This document shows positions 1 through 8,153 of a DNA stretch of 34,534 nt, in pieces. The DNA lies in contig NZ_CALFBQ010000021.1 of NCBI RefSeq assembly GCF_937951745.1, positions 1-34,534 of the forward strand, written 5' to 3'. Below the pieces are notes generated by a model. The model searched no databases. It saw only the letters and a list, made by a program, of their open reading frames with translations, and had not been told where the DNA came from. The number at the start of each line of letters is the position of its first letter. The first letter of the stretch is position 1. Both the position numbers and the translations under genes were made by a program. This DNA comes from an uncultured Chloroflexus sp. (GTDB lineage: Bacteria; Chloroflexota; Chloroflexia; Chloroflexales; Chloroflexaceae).

Positions 1-980
1 CCAAGGCCGGCATCATCGAGATCGCGGGTCAGCATGCGATCAGGCTGGCGGGCGTCGAGATCGCGGAGAGCGGCGTAGAGGCGGTGGGCCATCGTGGCCG
101 GATCGTTGGCTGGACCGAGCGATTCGATCTCGACCGGGAGATCACGGACGAGGGCCAGATCGTCATCAGGCAAGAGCACCCCTACCCGCAAACCGGCGTG
201 CAGTGCTGCTTCCGCTTCGGCCCGCAGGCGGGCGAGGGCTGCTGCCGGTGGGCCGCTAAACAGCCATAATTCGTGGTCAGGTGCGTAGTGCCGGTCGAGC
301 AGGCCGGGTGAAGCAAGGCCGTGCTGTTCGGCTATGGTGGGGCGGGTGCGCACCTGTACTAGCCCGATCACTGCTTCTAGCGCTTCGAGGCTGATTCCAC
401 CGGGCCGCAGCAAGGTGGGTGGCGTGGTGGTGCAATCGAGCACGGTCGACTCGATTCCGATTGGGGTTGCGCCGCCATCAATCACGGCGGCAATCCGGCC
501 TGCGAGATCGGCCAGCACGTGGCCGGCGGTGGTGGGACTGGTGTGGCCGAAGCGGTTGGCGCTTGGCGCGGCCACTGGCACGCCGGCGACGACCAGTAGC
601 GCATGTGCTACCGGGTGGGCCGGCACGCGCACCGCCACCGTCTCACGCCCGGCAGTTACAGCAAGTGGTACGCGCGGATGGCGCGGCAAGATGAGCGTCA
701 GCGGGCCGGGCCAGAAGACGGCGGCCAGTTGGGTTGCTAGCGGCAGTGTTGCGGCGACCACGATCGGTAGGTCGCTGGCATAGGCGAGATGCACGATCAG
801 CGGATCGCTAGCCGGGCGACCTTTGGCGGCAAAGATTGCTGCAACCGCTGTCTCGTCGAGCGCGTTGGCACCTAAACCGTAGACGGTCTCGGTTGGGAAG
901 GCAACGAGTTCGCCGCGCCGGAGTAATTCGGCAGCGCGTGCAATCGCCGCCGGGGATGTGTCAAGCCGTTGGGTATGCAT
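1..980 (-). CDS. tsaC: L-threonylcarbamoyladenylate synthase (Sua5/YrdC/TsaC family), 3' end cut by window edge
   Basis: The reverse strand is open from an ATG at 980 to the left edge (326 codons, no stop reached). The N-terminal YrdC domain shows FPTETVYGLGANA near residue 28, the KGRP motif at 53-56 and PSAN at 139-142, which in this family bind ATP, threonine and bicarbonate. GIESTVLD, RPGG and SPGLLDRHYAP follow; the last is the typical linker to the Sua5 C-terminal domain, so this is the long Sua5 form, nearly complete here. The enzyme makes threonylcarbamoyl-AMP for the t6A37 modification of ANN-decoding tRNAs in the cytoplasm. A stop codon lies a short way upstream in frame. The only alternative start is a TTG one codon earlier, and no clear Shine-Dalgarno precedes the ATG. 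The family call is secure; the exact start is less so. Confidence 0.93.
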   Translation of the reverse strand, partial: MHTQRLDTSPAAIARAAELLRRGELVAFPTETVYGLGANALDETAVAAIFAAKGRPASDPLIVHLAYASDLPIVVAATLPLATQLAAVFWPGPLTLILPRHPRVPLAVTAGRETVAVRVPAHPVAHALLVVAGVPVAAPSANRFGHTSPTTAGHVLADLAGRIAAVIDGGATPIGIESTVLDCTTTPPTLLRPGGISLEALEAVIGLVQVRTRPTIAEQHGLASPGLLDRHYAPDHELWLFSGPPAAALARLRAEAEAALHAGLRVGVLLPDDDLALVRDLPVEIESLGPANDPATMAHRLYAALRDLDARQPDRMLTRDLDDAGL

Positions 981-1028
981 CAATTTGTTGTCGTCATGAA
1001 GGCGTATTGCAGAGGGTTGTCATCTAGT

Positions 1029-1034
1029 ATTGTA
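1029..1034 (-). promoter_or_regulatory. possible -10 element (TACAAT) for the threonylcarbamoyl-AMP synthase gene
   Basis: TACAAT on the minus strand lies about 50 nt upstream of the ATG at 980, in the right orientation. I see no convincing -35 hexamer, so this is tentative. Confidence 0.3.
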
Positions 1035-1150
1035 CTCTACGATCTGGATAGAGATTTACTGCAGAGGGCGCGGAGGATGCAAAGGGTGGGTGCAAGCATC
1101 TGTACCAATCCGTTATCCTCGTGTTTATCCGTACCTAGGTTGCAGAGAGT

Positions 1151-1351
1151 GGGAGATTGCTGCGGGCGCTTCACGCCCTCACCATGACATGCTGGCCGGT
1201 CATTGCAAGCCACACAGGGTGCGGCGACGCGATCCCCCGCGAGCACGGCTTGCATCCACGTAGGTACGACTCTCGCTCAAGCAAGAGATTGCCTCGGTCG
1301 GGCGGCCTCCGGCATGGCTGAACGCCGCTGCTCTCTTGCAATGACAAGGAG
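1151..1351. repeat. degenerate REP/MITE-like palindromic element
   Basis: The 11-mer GTCATTGCAAG at 1199-1209 is matched exactly by its reverse complement CTTGCAATGAC at 1335-1345. Inside, GAGATTGCCTCGGTCGG (about 1284-1300) resembles the second half of the common bacterial motif GTCATTGCGAG...GAAGCAATCTC. A related but worn half-unit, beginning GAGATTGCTGCGGGCG and ending CCATGAC, lies at about 1152-1187. The element sits in the 423-nt gap (981-1403) between the threonylcarbamoyl-AMP synthase and PEP carboxylase genes. I see no gene in that gap. It is probably an old non-autonomous element, possibly also acting as a 3' hairpin for ppc. Confidence 0.6.
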
Positions 1352-1403
1352 TGCTGCCCTCTCACAACGACCTGCGAATGCGCTGTTCATCCTTCTGCCA
1401 TCC

Positions 1404-4208
1404 TCACCCCGTATTCTTCAAACCGGCGGCAATGCCGTTGATCGACATCAGCAACACGGTTTCCAACTCACCCTGTGCTTCGGGTGGCGCTTCACGCAAA
1501 CGGCGCAGCAATTCAATCTGAATGTAACTCAGCGGATCGATATATGGATTACGCTGGCGAATGGCATGTTGCAATACCGGCTGGTTGTCGAGCAGATCAT
1601 TGTATTCGGTGATCTGGCAGATCATCCGCGCCGTGCGGTGAAATTCGCGCTCGATCTGCAAGAAGATACGTTCAGCGATCGCCTGATTGGGTACTAACTC
1701 GGCATAGCGGCGCGCAATGCCCAGATCGGCCTTGAGCATGATCATTTGGGCATTATCGAGCAGAGTAGTAAAAAACGGCCAGTGCCGGTACATTGCGCGC
1801 AGCAGATGGATGTGATTAGGATCGGCTTTGGCAAACTGTTCAAGCGCACTACCCAAGCCAAACCAGCCCGGAATCGTGTGACGGCTCTGCATCCAGCTAA
1901 AGACCCACGGAATCGCGCGCAAGTCTTCGATTCGGTCGCTCTTGCGGCGCGAGACGGGGCGCGAGCCGATGCGTAACCGGTTGAATTCGGCCACCGGCGT
2001 CGCATTGCGAAAATACGTCAGGAAGTCAGGGTCTTCGTAGACCAGCCGGCGATAAGCGGTGCGGGCTGTGGTTGCCATCTGTTCCATCGCAGCCAGCCAT
2101 TCCGGTTCGGGCTGGCGGGCCATACCGGGAAAACTGGCGCGGAGCACGGCATTCACTACTTGTTCGAGATGGCGATGGGCCGTGCGCGGGTCGAGATACC
2201 GATCCGAGATCATCTCGCCCTGATCGGTCACTTTGATCTGGCCGTGGAGGGTGCCGGGGGGCTGGGCCAGAATCGCTTGGCCAGCCGGGCCGCCGCCGCG
2301 CCCGACCGCGCCGCCGCGTCCGTGGAAGAGGCGCAAGCGCGCGCCGTGACGTTCGGTCACGGCGGTCAACTCGACTTGCGCCCGGTAGAGCGCCCAATTG
2401 GCGGCGACAAAACCGCCTTCTTTGTTGCTATCGGAATAGCCGAGCATCACTTCTTGCAAATTGTCGCGTAGGGCTAGATGCTCGCGGTAGACCGGCAGTT
2501 GCAAAAGTTCATCGAGCAAAACTGGCGCGCGCTGCAAGTCATCACCGGTTTCAAACAGCGGCACAATGTTCAACTGGCTCTGCTGGCCGGGCTGGTAGAG
2601 GCCGGCATCGCGGCAAAGCAGCAACACCGCTAGCAGATCGCTCACTTGGCTAGTAGTGGACACGATGTAGGTCTGAAAGATTTCGGGATCGAGCTGTTCA
2701 CTAATGGCTGCCATCACACGAAAGGTATACACGGTTTCGGCGGTTGCCGGGCTAAAGTGGCTCAGCCGACTGGGAGTAAGCGGGCGCGGGCGACGAATTT
2801 CGGTGCTCAATACGGCCACGCGCTCAGCTTCATCGAGCGCTTCGTAATTGGCGACCACGCCGGCGGCGGCCAAAATCTCGCTTAACGCGGCGGTATGGCG
2901 GCTGGCGTGCTGGCGCACATCGAGAGTCGCGGTGTGCAACCGGCACACGGCCACATTCGCGCGCACATCGCGCAACAAACCATCGGCGATCAGTTCGCCG
3001 CCGTGATTACGCAGGCTCGCATCGATCAGGTCAAGATCGGCTAGAAGCTCACGGCTATGATAATAGACGGTAGGCAAGCGTGGCGGCGGCGGGTCAGCAC
3101 CCCACTGCGGGGTATGGTTGAGTGTGTAATGAAGCGTATGTTGCAGGCGGGCTTGGATGAAGTGGCACAACTGCCGGTACGGTTCGCAACGGTAATGCGG
3201 ATTCAGGCTCGCTTCCGCATCGGGCATCAAATCACGATACTCGGCGATCCGGTCAATAATCGCTGTATCGACTTGCACCTGCTGCACCGACTGACTGAGA
3301 TCGGTGATGAGGCGATCAATGCAGCCAATCAGGTAACGCAGCATCGCGCTCCGCATCAACCGCACCGTCTCGATCGTCACCTCCGGTGTCACGAAGGGGT
3401 TGCCGTCGCGATCGCCGCCCATCCAACTACCGAAACGCAGGAATGGCGGCAACTGCCACTGATGATCAGGGTACGCCTCAGCTAGCGCCTCAACCGTCTC
3501 GCGATAGATCTGCGGCAACAGATCCCAGAGCACGGTTTGGAAGTAGAATAAGCCATTCTCAACCTCATCGAGCACGGAAGGCCGGCGATGACGCACATCA
3601 TCGCTCTGCCACAACCCAACGATCTCGCGCTCGATGCGGACGAGAGCAGCTTGGCGGTCGGACGGCAAGACCAATCGTTCACCAAAGGTCAAATCAATCA
3701 ACGTATCGAAGATTCGGCGCAACTTGATCAAAATCGTGCGCCGGCGCGACTCGGTGGGGTGGGCAGTCAGCACTGGCATAATCAAGGCGTGGTCGAGCCA
3801 TGCTTGGATGGCGTCGGCTGGCACGCCGTGGCGTTTGAGCAACCCGATCGCGTCGGCGATACTCTCGGTGCGGGGGGCCGGCGCGTTGCGTAAATCGCGC
3901 ACGCGTAACGAACGGAGTCGCTCGACGCCTTCAGCTAAATTCACCAACCCAAAATAGAGGGTAAACGCCTTTACCAACCCCTGCAACTGGGGCAGGCTCA
4001 GATCGGCAATGAGTCGTGGCAAGGCTTGTGGATCGGTTTCATGCGGCGCATTGCGCAACTCTTTGGCCATGCGGCGCACCTGCTCGACCAAGGCCAGCGC
4101 CGCCGGCCCTTGTTGGGCAGTGATGATACGGCCCAGCGCATCACCCAACGCGCGAATATTCGCCGACAACAGATCGTGTTCGGGAGAAGTGGTTCGTCCG
4201 CTCATCAT
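1404..4208 (-). CDS. ppc: phosphoenolpyruvate carboxylase
   Basis: This 934-residue protein is of normal length for bacterial PEP carboxylase, which adds bicarbonate to PEP to form oxaloacetate. Signatures appear in order: VLTAHPTESRRRT with the catalytic His at 150, GSWMGGDRDGNP near 260-271, LGYSDSNKEGG at 589-599, the FHGRGGAVGRGGGP loop at 628-641, and a C-terminal LKNTG that matches the conserved NTG end of the active site. The start is one of two consecutive ATG codons (4208 or 4205), with a GGCGAG-type site upstream. The gene begins 9 nt after the stop of the histidine phosphatase, so the two are probably cotranscribed. In a phototroph the enzyme would be anaplerotic and could feed C4 carbon into CO2-fixing cycles. 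The C-terminal part retains basic residues compatible with aspartate inhibition, but regulation cannot be read from the sequence. Confidence 0.98.
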   Translation of the reverse strand: MMSGRTTSPEHDLLSANIRALGDALGRIITAQQGPAALALVEQVRRMAKELRNAPHETDPQALPRLIADLSLPQLQGLVKAFTLYFGLVNLAEGVERLRSLRVRDLRNAPAPRTESIADAIGLLKRHGVPADAIQAWLDHALIMPVLTAHPTESRRRTILIKLRRIFDTLIDLTFGERLVLPSDRQAALVRIEREIVGLWQSDDVRHRRPSVLDEVENGLFYFQTVLWDLLPQIYRETVEALAEAYPDHQWQLPPFLRFGSWMGGDRDGNPFVTPEVTIETVRLMRSAMLRYLIGCIDRLITDLSQSVQQVQVDTAIIDRIAEYRDLMPDAEASLNPHYRCEPYRQLCHFIQARLQHTLHYTLNHTPQWGADPPPPRLPTVYYHSRELLADLDLIDASLRNHGGELIADGLLRDVRANVAVCRLHTATLDVRQHASRHTAALSEILAAAGVVANYEALDEAERVAVLSTEIRRPRPLTPSRLSHFSPATAETVYTFRVMAAISEQLDPEIFQTYIVSTTSQVSDLLAVLLLCRDAGLYQPGQQSQLNIVPLFETGDDLQRAPVLLDELLQLPVYREHLALRDNLQEVMLGYSDSNKEGGFVAANWALYRAQVELTAVTERHGARLRLFHGRGGAVGRGGGPAGQAILAQPPGTLHGQIKVTDQGEMISDRYLDPRTAHRHLEQVVNAVLRASFPGMARQPEPEWLAAMEQMATTARTAYRRLVYEDPDFLTYFRNATPVAEFNRLRIGSRPVSRRKSDRIEDLRAIPWVFSWMQSRHTIPGWFGLGSALEQFAKADPNHIHLLRAMYRHWPFFTTLLDNAQMIMLKADLGIARRYAELVPNQAIAERIFLQIEREFHRTARMICQITEYNDLLDNQPVLQHAIRQRNPYIDPLSYIQIELLRRLREAPPEAQGELETVLLMSINGIAAGLKNTG

Positions 4209-4217
4209 GAACTCGCC

Positions 4218-4847
4218 TTACTCGCCGCCTTCCGCCACCAAATCTTCAAGGTGGGCGACATCGTTCATCCGCAACAGCCGCCAGCCACTTCGCCCGCGGA
4301 CAATTTCGCTCAACGAGCCGTTGTCGAGCCACAGTTTACCGAAGTTTGCCAGATCCAGCCCGATGATATGGCAAAACAACGCCCGGATCGAGCCGCCATG
4401 CGACACGACGATGATAGTTTCACCGGATTGATGGGTAGCCTCGATCTGGCGAAACGCGCACAACACCCGTGCTTGCAATTGGGCATAGCTCTCGCCGCCG
4501 AGCCGCACGGTGCGCGCCGGGTCGCGGTCATACTCACGCATGTGATCGGGGAAGCGCTGGTACAATTCGTCTGGCGTCAACCCTTCCCACAACCCGACAT
4601 CAATCTCGCGCCAATCAGGCATCGCCACCGGGCGCAAGGCTAAATGTTCGCCAATAATCTCCGCCGTCTCCCATGCGCGGGGCAAGTCGCTGCTGTAGAT
4701 CGCAACCGCCCCGCTGCGAGCCAGCCGGAAGGCTGCCCGACGGGCTTGCTCACGTCCGCGCTCGTTGAGCGGCACTGGCGCATGGCCCTGATATTGCAAC
4801 GTTTGATTCCACGGCGTCTCGCCGTGGCGGACAAGGATGAGACGCAT
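4218..4847 (-). CDS. histidine phosphatase family protein (phosphoglycerate mutase-like)
   Basis: This 209-residue cytosolic protein begins MRLILVRHGET, placing the phospho-accepting His at residue 8 with Arg7. Other active-site elements are Arg57 in SSDLPRAWETA, Glu81 in WREIDVGLWEG and His150 in VVSHGGSIRA. It therefore has the full catalytic set of the family. The EIDVGLWEG element and overall length fit the cobC/GpmB-like branch: alpha-ribazole phosphatases, broad-specificity sugar phosphatases or cofactor-independent-looking mutase paralogs. The substrate cannot be told from sequence. It lies 9 nt upstream of ppc on the same strand. A phosphoglycerate mutase role feeding PEP synthesis would suit that context, but this is only inference. 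Confidence 0.85.
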   Translation of the reverse strand: MRLILVRHGETPWNQTLQYQGHAPVPLNERGREQARRAAFRLARSGAVAIYSSDLPRAWETAEIIGEHLALRPVAMPDWREIDVGLWEGLTPDELYQRFPDHMREYDRDPARTVRLGGESYAQLQARVLCAFRQIEATHQSGETIIVVSHGGSIRALFCHIIGLDLANFGKLWLDNGSLSEIVRGRSGWRLLRMNDVAHLEDLVAEGGE

Positions 4848-4953
4848 AGCTTCGTTTGAGACAACACAATAGCGCGAAGCCGTAAGCTGGTTCGGCTGAG
4901 AACGCGCCTACGTTTCGCGCCGTTGCGTTTGCTAATCGGTGATTACAAGACGA

Positions 4954-6093
4954 TCAGCGCACAATTTCGCGGCTAATGACGAGGCGCTGAATTTCGCTGG
5001 TGCCTTCGTAGATTTCGGTAATCTTCGCGTCGCGGAAGAAGCGTTCAACTGGATACTCCTTCGAGTAACCGTTAGAACCGTGCAATTGCACGGCTTTGGT
5101 CGCCACCCACATCGCCGTCTCTGAGGCGAAGAGCTTGGCCATCGAAGCGTCCTTGATAAAATCGAGGCCGTTATCTTTGCGCCACGCCGCTTCGTAGGTC
5201 AGCAGGCGAGCCGCCTTGATGCGAGTGGCCATATCGGCCAGCGTAAAGCCAACGGCCTGAAATTCGTGGATCGGCTTGCCGAACTGCTCGCGCACCTTGC
5301 TGTACTCGAGCGCCGCTTCATACGCACCCTGCGCAATACCGAGCGCCTGTGCTGCGATCCCAATTCGACCGGCGTTCAGGATCGTCATCGCGATCTTGAA
5401 GCCTTGGCCCTCTTCGCCAAGCCGTCGCCACGCCGGCAACCGGTAGTCGTCGTAGGCCATCTGGCAACTGTGCGCGCTACGGATGCCGAGTTTATTCTCA
5501 ACCTTGACCACCCGGCAACCGGGGGCATGAGTGTCCACGAGGAAAGCAGTTATCCCCTTCACCCCTTTGCTCGGATCGGTCATCGCCATCAAAATGATCG
5601 TATCGGCGTGATCGCCGTTCGTTACCCAGTTCTTGACGCCGTTGATGATATAGTAATCGCCATCGCGCACGGCAGTGGTGCGTTGAGCCGCTGCATCTGA
5701 ACCAGCACCCGGTTCGCTGAGCGAAAAAGCGCCAAGCATCCGCCCACTCGCCAGCGGCGTCAGCAGTTCGCGCTTCTGCTCTTCAGTGCCGAACTTCTCG
5801 ATCCCGTAACAGACCAGCGAATTGTTGACAGAGGCAATCACGCCTAGCGAGGCATCGACCCGCGACAATTCCTCGATGACAATCGCATACGAGACATAAT
5901 CCATGCCGGCGCCGCCATACTCTTCGCTGACAGCCACCCCCATCAGACCGAGTTCACCCATCTTGCGCACGAGGTCGGTAGGCCAAATCGCGTGTTCATC
6001 GCGTTCGGCCACTGTCGGCTTAGCCTCCTTCTCGACAAACTGGCGCACCATATCGCGGAGCATCTGCTGATCTTCGCTAAGCTGGAATTCCAT
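4954..6093 (-). CDS. acyl-CoA dehydrogenase (short-chain / butyryl-CoA type)
   Basis: This 379-residue flavoprotein has the standard N-terminal, middle and C-terminal acyl-CoA dehydrogenase domains. FSLSEPGAGSDA and NGVKNWVTNGDHAD are the FAD and substrate-binding signatures. GREQ-type contacts are present as YSKVREQFGKPI. IYEGTSEIQRL near the end supplies the catalytic base, Glu363, in the position used by short-chain and medium-chain enzymes. A good site (GAGGAGG) precedes the ATG by about 7 nt. It oxidises a saturated acyl-CoA to the trans-2-enoyl-CoA and passes electrons to ETF, which is not encoded here. It sits 45 nt after the alpha/beta hydrolase gene on the same strand and may be cotranscribed with it. 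Chain length or branched-chain specificity is not resolvable. Confidence 0.95.
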   Translation of the reverse strand: MEFQLSEDQQMLRDMVRQFVEKEAKPTVAERDEHAIWPTDLVRKMGELGLMGVAVSEEYGGAGMDYVSYAIVIEELSRVDASLGVIASVNNSLVCYGIEKFGTEEQKRELLTPLASGRMLGAFSLSEPGAGSDAAAQRTTAVRDGDYYIINGVKNWVTNGDHADTIILMAMTDPSKGVKGITAFLVDTHAPGCRVVKVENKLGIRSAHSCQMAYDDYRLPAWRRLGEEGQGFKIAMTILNAGRIGIAAQALGIAQGAYEAALEYSKVREQFGKPIHEFQAVGFTLADMATRIKAARLLTYEAAWRKDNGLDFIKDASMAKLFASETAMWVATKAVQLHGSNGYSKEYPVERFFRDAKITEIYEGTSEIQRLVISREIVR

Positions 6094-6138
6094 GATCGCC
6101 TCCTCTGGATATTGAATTGGAGCTGGGCTATTTGTATT

Positions 6139-6927
6139 CTACGCGAGCGATTCTTCTTCGGCAAGCGCCTTGATCCACGAGCGCAAGAGCTGGCTCAATT
6201 GACTGGGAGTTTCCAGCATTGGCATGTGGCCGACATTGGTCAATAGGCGATGTTCGACCCCCAAACCGGTGGCTAATTCAGCGCCGAGTTTAGGTGGCGT
6301 CAATGTATCATCAGCTCCGGTCACAACCAGTGCCGGGCAGCAGATGGCGGCAAGCTGCGGACGAATATCAAACCCATCGCAGGCTTGCAGATCGGCCAGC
6401 AAGATGGCCGGATCGAGCGCGGTATATTCGGCGGCGGCTTCAGCGGCCAATGCCGGATCGGCTGTCGGGCTGAAGAGCTGGTTGACGAGCAGAGCGATAG
6501 CTTCTTGGCGGGCGACAGCATCACCGGCGAGGCCGGCCAGTATCGTTGGTGCAACGCGCAAACGAGCCGCACTGCCGATCAGACCTAAGCCAGCCACCAT
6601 CTGCGGCGCGTCGACCGCAAGCTGCAACGCAATCGCGCCACCCATCGAATGGCCGAGCACAATCGCCGGCGGCAAGCCAAGAGCCGTATGCAGGGCACTA
6701 ATCGCCTGCGCATAGTTGGTTATTGTAACTGGGTCGCCGGTAACGGGCGAGCGTCCGTGACCGGGCAGATCAACTGCGTAGACTTGCGCTACAGTTGCTA
6801 ACGGTTCGATCACCAATCCCCAATGGCGTGAGCTGCCGCCAGCGCCGTGAATGCAGATCAGCGGCGGGCCGCTCTGGCCGCGCCGCATGACAAATAGATC
6901 ACCGATGGTCGTCGTTACCAATGGCAT
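6139..6927 (-). CDS. alpha/beta hydrolase
   Basis: The 262-residue protein has the alpha/beta hydrolase fold signatures. CIHGAGGSSRHW near residue 25 forms the oxyanion hole, the nucleophile elbow GHSMGG puts Ser at 94, an acid lies at Asp206/207 in VTGADDTLTPP, and the base is His234 in NVGHMPM. VDLPGHGRS is the usual cap-entry strand. No signal peptide is present, so it should be cytoplasmic. Its ATG shares one base with the stop of the upstream dehydratase gene (TGATG), which indicates translational coupling. The substrate is unknown. Resemblance to MhpC/BioH-type esterases is only at family level. Confidence 0.9.
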   Translation of the reverse strand: MPLVTTTIGDLFVMRRGQSGPPLICIHGAGGSSRHWGLVIEPLATVAQVYAVDLPGHGRSPVTGDPVTITNYAQAISALHTALGLPPAIVLGHSMGGAIALQLAVDAPQMVAGLGLIGSAARLRVAPTILAGLAGDAVARQEAIALLVNQLFSPTADPALAAEAAAEYTALDPAILLADLQACDGFDIRPQLAAICCPALVVTGADDTLTPPKLGAELATGLGVEHRLLTNVGHMPMLETPSQLSQLLRSWIKALAEEESLA

Positions 6928-7208
6928 CAGCCTAGTATCTCATCAATCGCGGATGCCAAAGCAAAATCTTTCTCGGTCAACCCGCCGGCATCGTGAGTGG
7001 TGAGTGCAATCCGCACTCGGTTGTAGCGAATGTCAATGTCGGGGTGGTGGCCGGCGGCTTCGGCCAAAAAGGCGACGTGCGTGACAAAGGCGATTGCAGC
7101 AGGGAAATTGGCAAGGCGGAAGGTGCGAACAATCTCGTTATTCTCAAGGCTCCAGTCGGGACGCTGGGCCAAATGCTCGCTAATCTCGGCTTCGCTCAGA
7201 CGTGGCAT
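6927..7208 (-). CDS. phhB: 4a-hydroxytetrahydrobiopterin dehydratase (pterin-4-alpha-carbinolamine dehydratase)
   Basis: From the ATG at 7208 the product is about 93 residues, starting MPRLSEAEI. The open frame extends 21 codons further, but AAGGAG lies 11 nt before this ATG and the extension is Cys-rich and unlike the family, so I take 7208. GHHPDIDIRYNRVRIALTTHDAGGLT is the hallmark active site: the HHPD histidines plus the later THDAGGLT segment. The enzyme dehydrates 4a-hydroxy-tetrahydropterin, recycling the cofactor of aromatic amino acid hydroxylases. In bacteria lacking such hydroxylases it is often linked to molybdopterin use. No hydroxylase gene is in this window. It is the first gene of a tightly coupled pair with the hydrolase. 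Confidence 0.93.
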   Translation of the reverse strand: MPRLSEAEISEHLAQRPDWSLENNEIVRTFRLANFPAAIAFVTHVAFLAEAAGHHPDIDIRYNRVRIALTTHDAGGLTEKDFALASAIDEILG

Positions 7209-7372
7209 AGCTGGAAATGCTCCTTTGCTTGCAGAAACTAGCCGTAAGCGGCAGCAACATACTGCCAGCATAAATATGATACCACAGAGCAGATGGCTCG
7301 ATTTTTCGACAAGCCATCCGCGAACCCTCTACAAGTTCTCCATCATCGCTTGGTACAGTGAAGTTGAAAAAA

Positions 7373-7387
7373 GAAACCGGTGGTTTC
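7373..7387 (+). promoter_or_regulatory. small hairpin in the leader of the secreted-protein gene
   Basis: GAAACC (7373-7378) pairs with GGTTTC (7382-7387) across a 3-nt loop, ending 13 nt before the AAGGAGG ribosome site. It may be a short 5' leader stem or an operator. Nothing else identifies it. Confidence 0.25.
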
Positions 7388-7413
7388 CACCAAAGTGATG
7401 AAGGAGGAATACA

Positions 7414-8025
7414 ATGAAACGGGTACTTAGTTTGATAGCAGCGGCACTGGCTGGGGCCTTGGCAACGATGGTGGTGTTTATGACGATGGTGCCGGCGCTG
7501 GCACAGGGGCCGGTTGACCCAAAGGTAACACCGGTTCCGATTGGTGGTGCGTATGGTGCTGGGCAGGCGGCGCGGGGCGGTTGGATGCAGCAAGGGGTAG
7601 GTCGTGGTGGGTGGACGCAGCAAGGGGCACAGGTTGGTGGTCACGGCAATCAGTCTAGCTCGTTGGTCAGCACGGCAGCGGCGGCGCTGGGCATCACGCA
7701 GCAAGAGCTGATAGCACAGCTAATGGCGAATGGTGGCTCGATTGCCGATGCACTGAAAGCGGCTGGCATTGATCCACAGATGGTTGCCGATCAGTTTGTT
7801 GCTACGCGCGCCGAGCGCCTGAATGCAGCGGTTGCAGCCGGACGGATCACGCAAGCGCAGGCGGATGCGCAACTAGCAATTGCCAAATCGATGACCGTGG
7901 CGCGGCTAATGCAGCCCTTCACCCCGCTCGGCCCCGGCGGCATTCACCCCGACAATGCGCCAGTGTCGCCGGCCCAAGTTGGTCCGCGAGGTGGCGGTAA
8001 TCAATACGGGCGTAACGGACGGTAA
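7414..8025 (+). CDS. small secreted protein of unknown function with LGIT/helix-pair region
   Basis: The 203-residue product starts after an excellent site (AAGGAGG, 7 nt). Residues 1-30 form a signal peptide, with cleavage likely after VPALA. Residues 50-75 are Gly/Gln-rich with a short repeat (RGGWMQQG, RGGWTQQG). The following helical part (about 85-165) reads LGITQQELIAQL...SIADALKAAGID...RLNAAVAAGRITQAQAD. This pattern occurs in small extracytoplasmic proteins of Gram-positive bacteria and Chloroflexota whose role is unknown. The tail is Pro/Gly-rich. The gene lies 128 nt upstream of a response regulator/sensor kinase pair on the same strand. A role as an envelope-stress or metal-sensing partner, by analogy with Spy/CpxP beside Bae/Cpx systems, is inference only. 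Confidence 0.8.
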   Translation: MKRVLSLIAAALAGALATMVVFMTMVPALAQGPVDPKVTPVPIGGAYGAGQAARGGWMQQGVGRGGWTQQGAQVGGHGNQSSSLVSTAAAALGITQQELIAQLMANGGSIADALKAAGIDPQMVADQFVATRAERLNAAVAAGRITQAQADAQLAIAKSMTVARLMQPFTPLGPGGIHPDNAPVSPAQVGPRGGGNQYGRNGR

Positions 8026-8048
8026 ACTTGCCAATGAATAACCGAACG

Positions 8049-8084
8049 GTAGAGCCGCACCGATGGGTGGCTCCTACCCATGGT
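8049..8084 (+). repeat. intergenic hairpin, copy 1 of a GTAGAGCCGCA element
   Basis: After the stop at 8025, GTAGAGCCGCAC folds back on GTGGCTCCTAC with one bulge, and TACCCATG follows. A closely matching element in the same orientation lies at 12768-12801, just after the UMF1 transporter. No U-run follows, so it may be a REP-like 3' stabilising hairpin rather than a classical terminator. Confidence 0.5.
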
Positions 8085-8153
8085 ACCGATGAATATCCCG
8101 TATCATTCATTTCTTCATTCGTTGCCCATTAGGATACCACCAACGGAGGAGAC

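Noticed and set aside
1203-4643. Several plus-strand open frames opposite ppc and the histidine phosphatase
   Set aside because: They are antisense to clearly conserved proteins, lack ribosome sites and encode low-complexity or Arg/Ala-rich strings typical of shadows in G+C-rich DNA.
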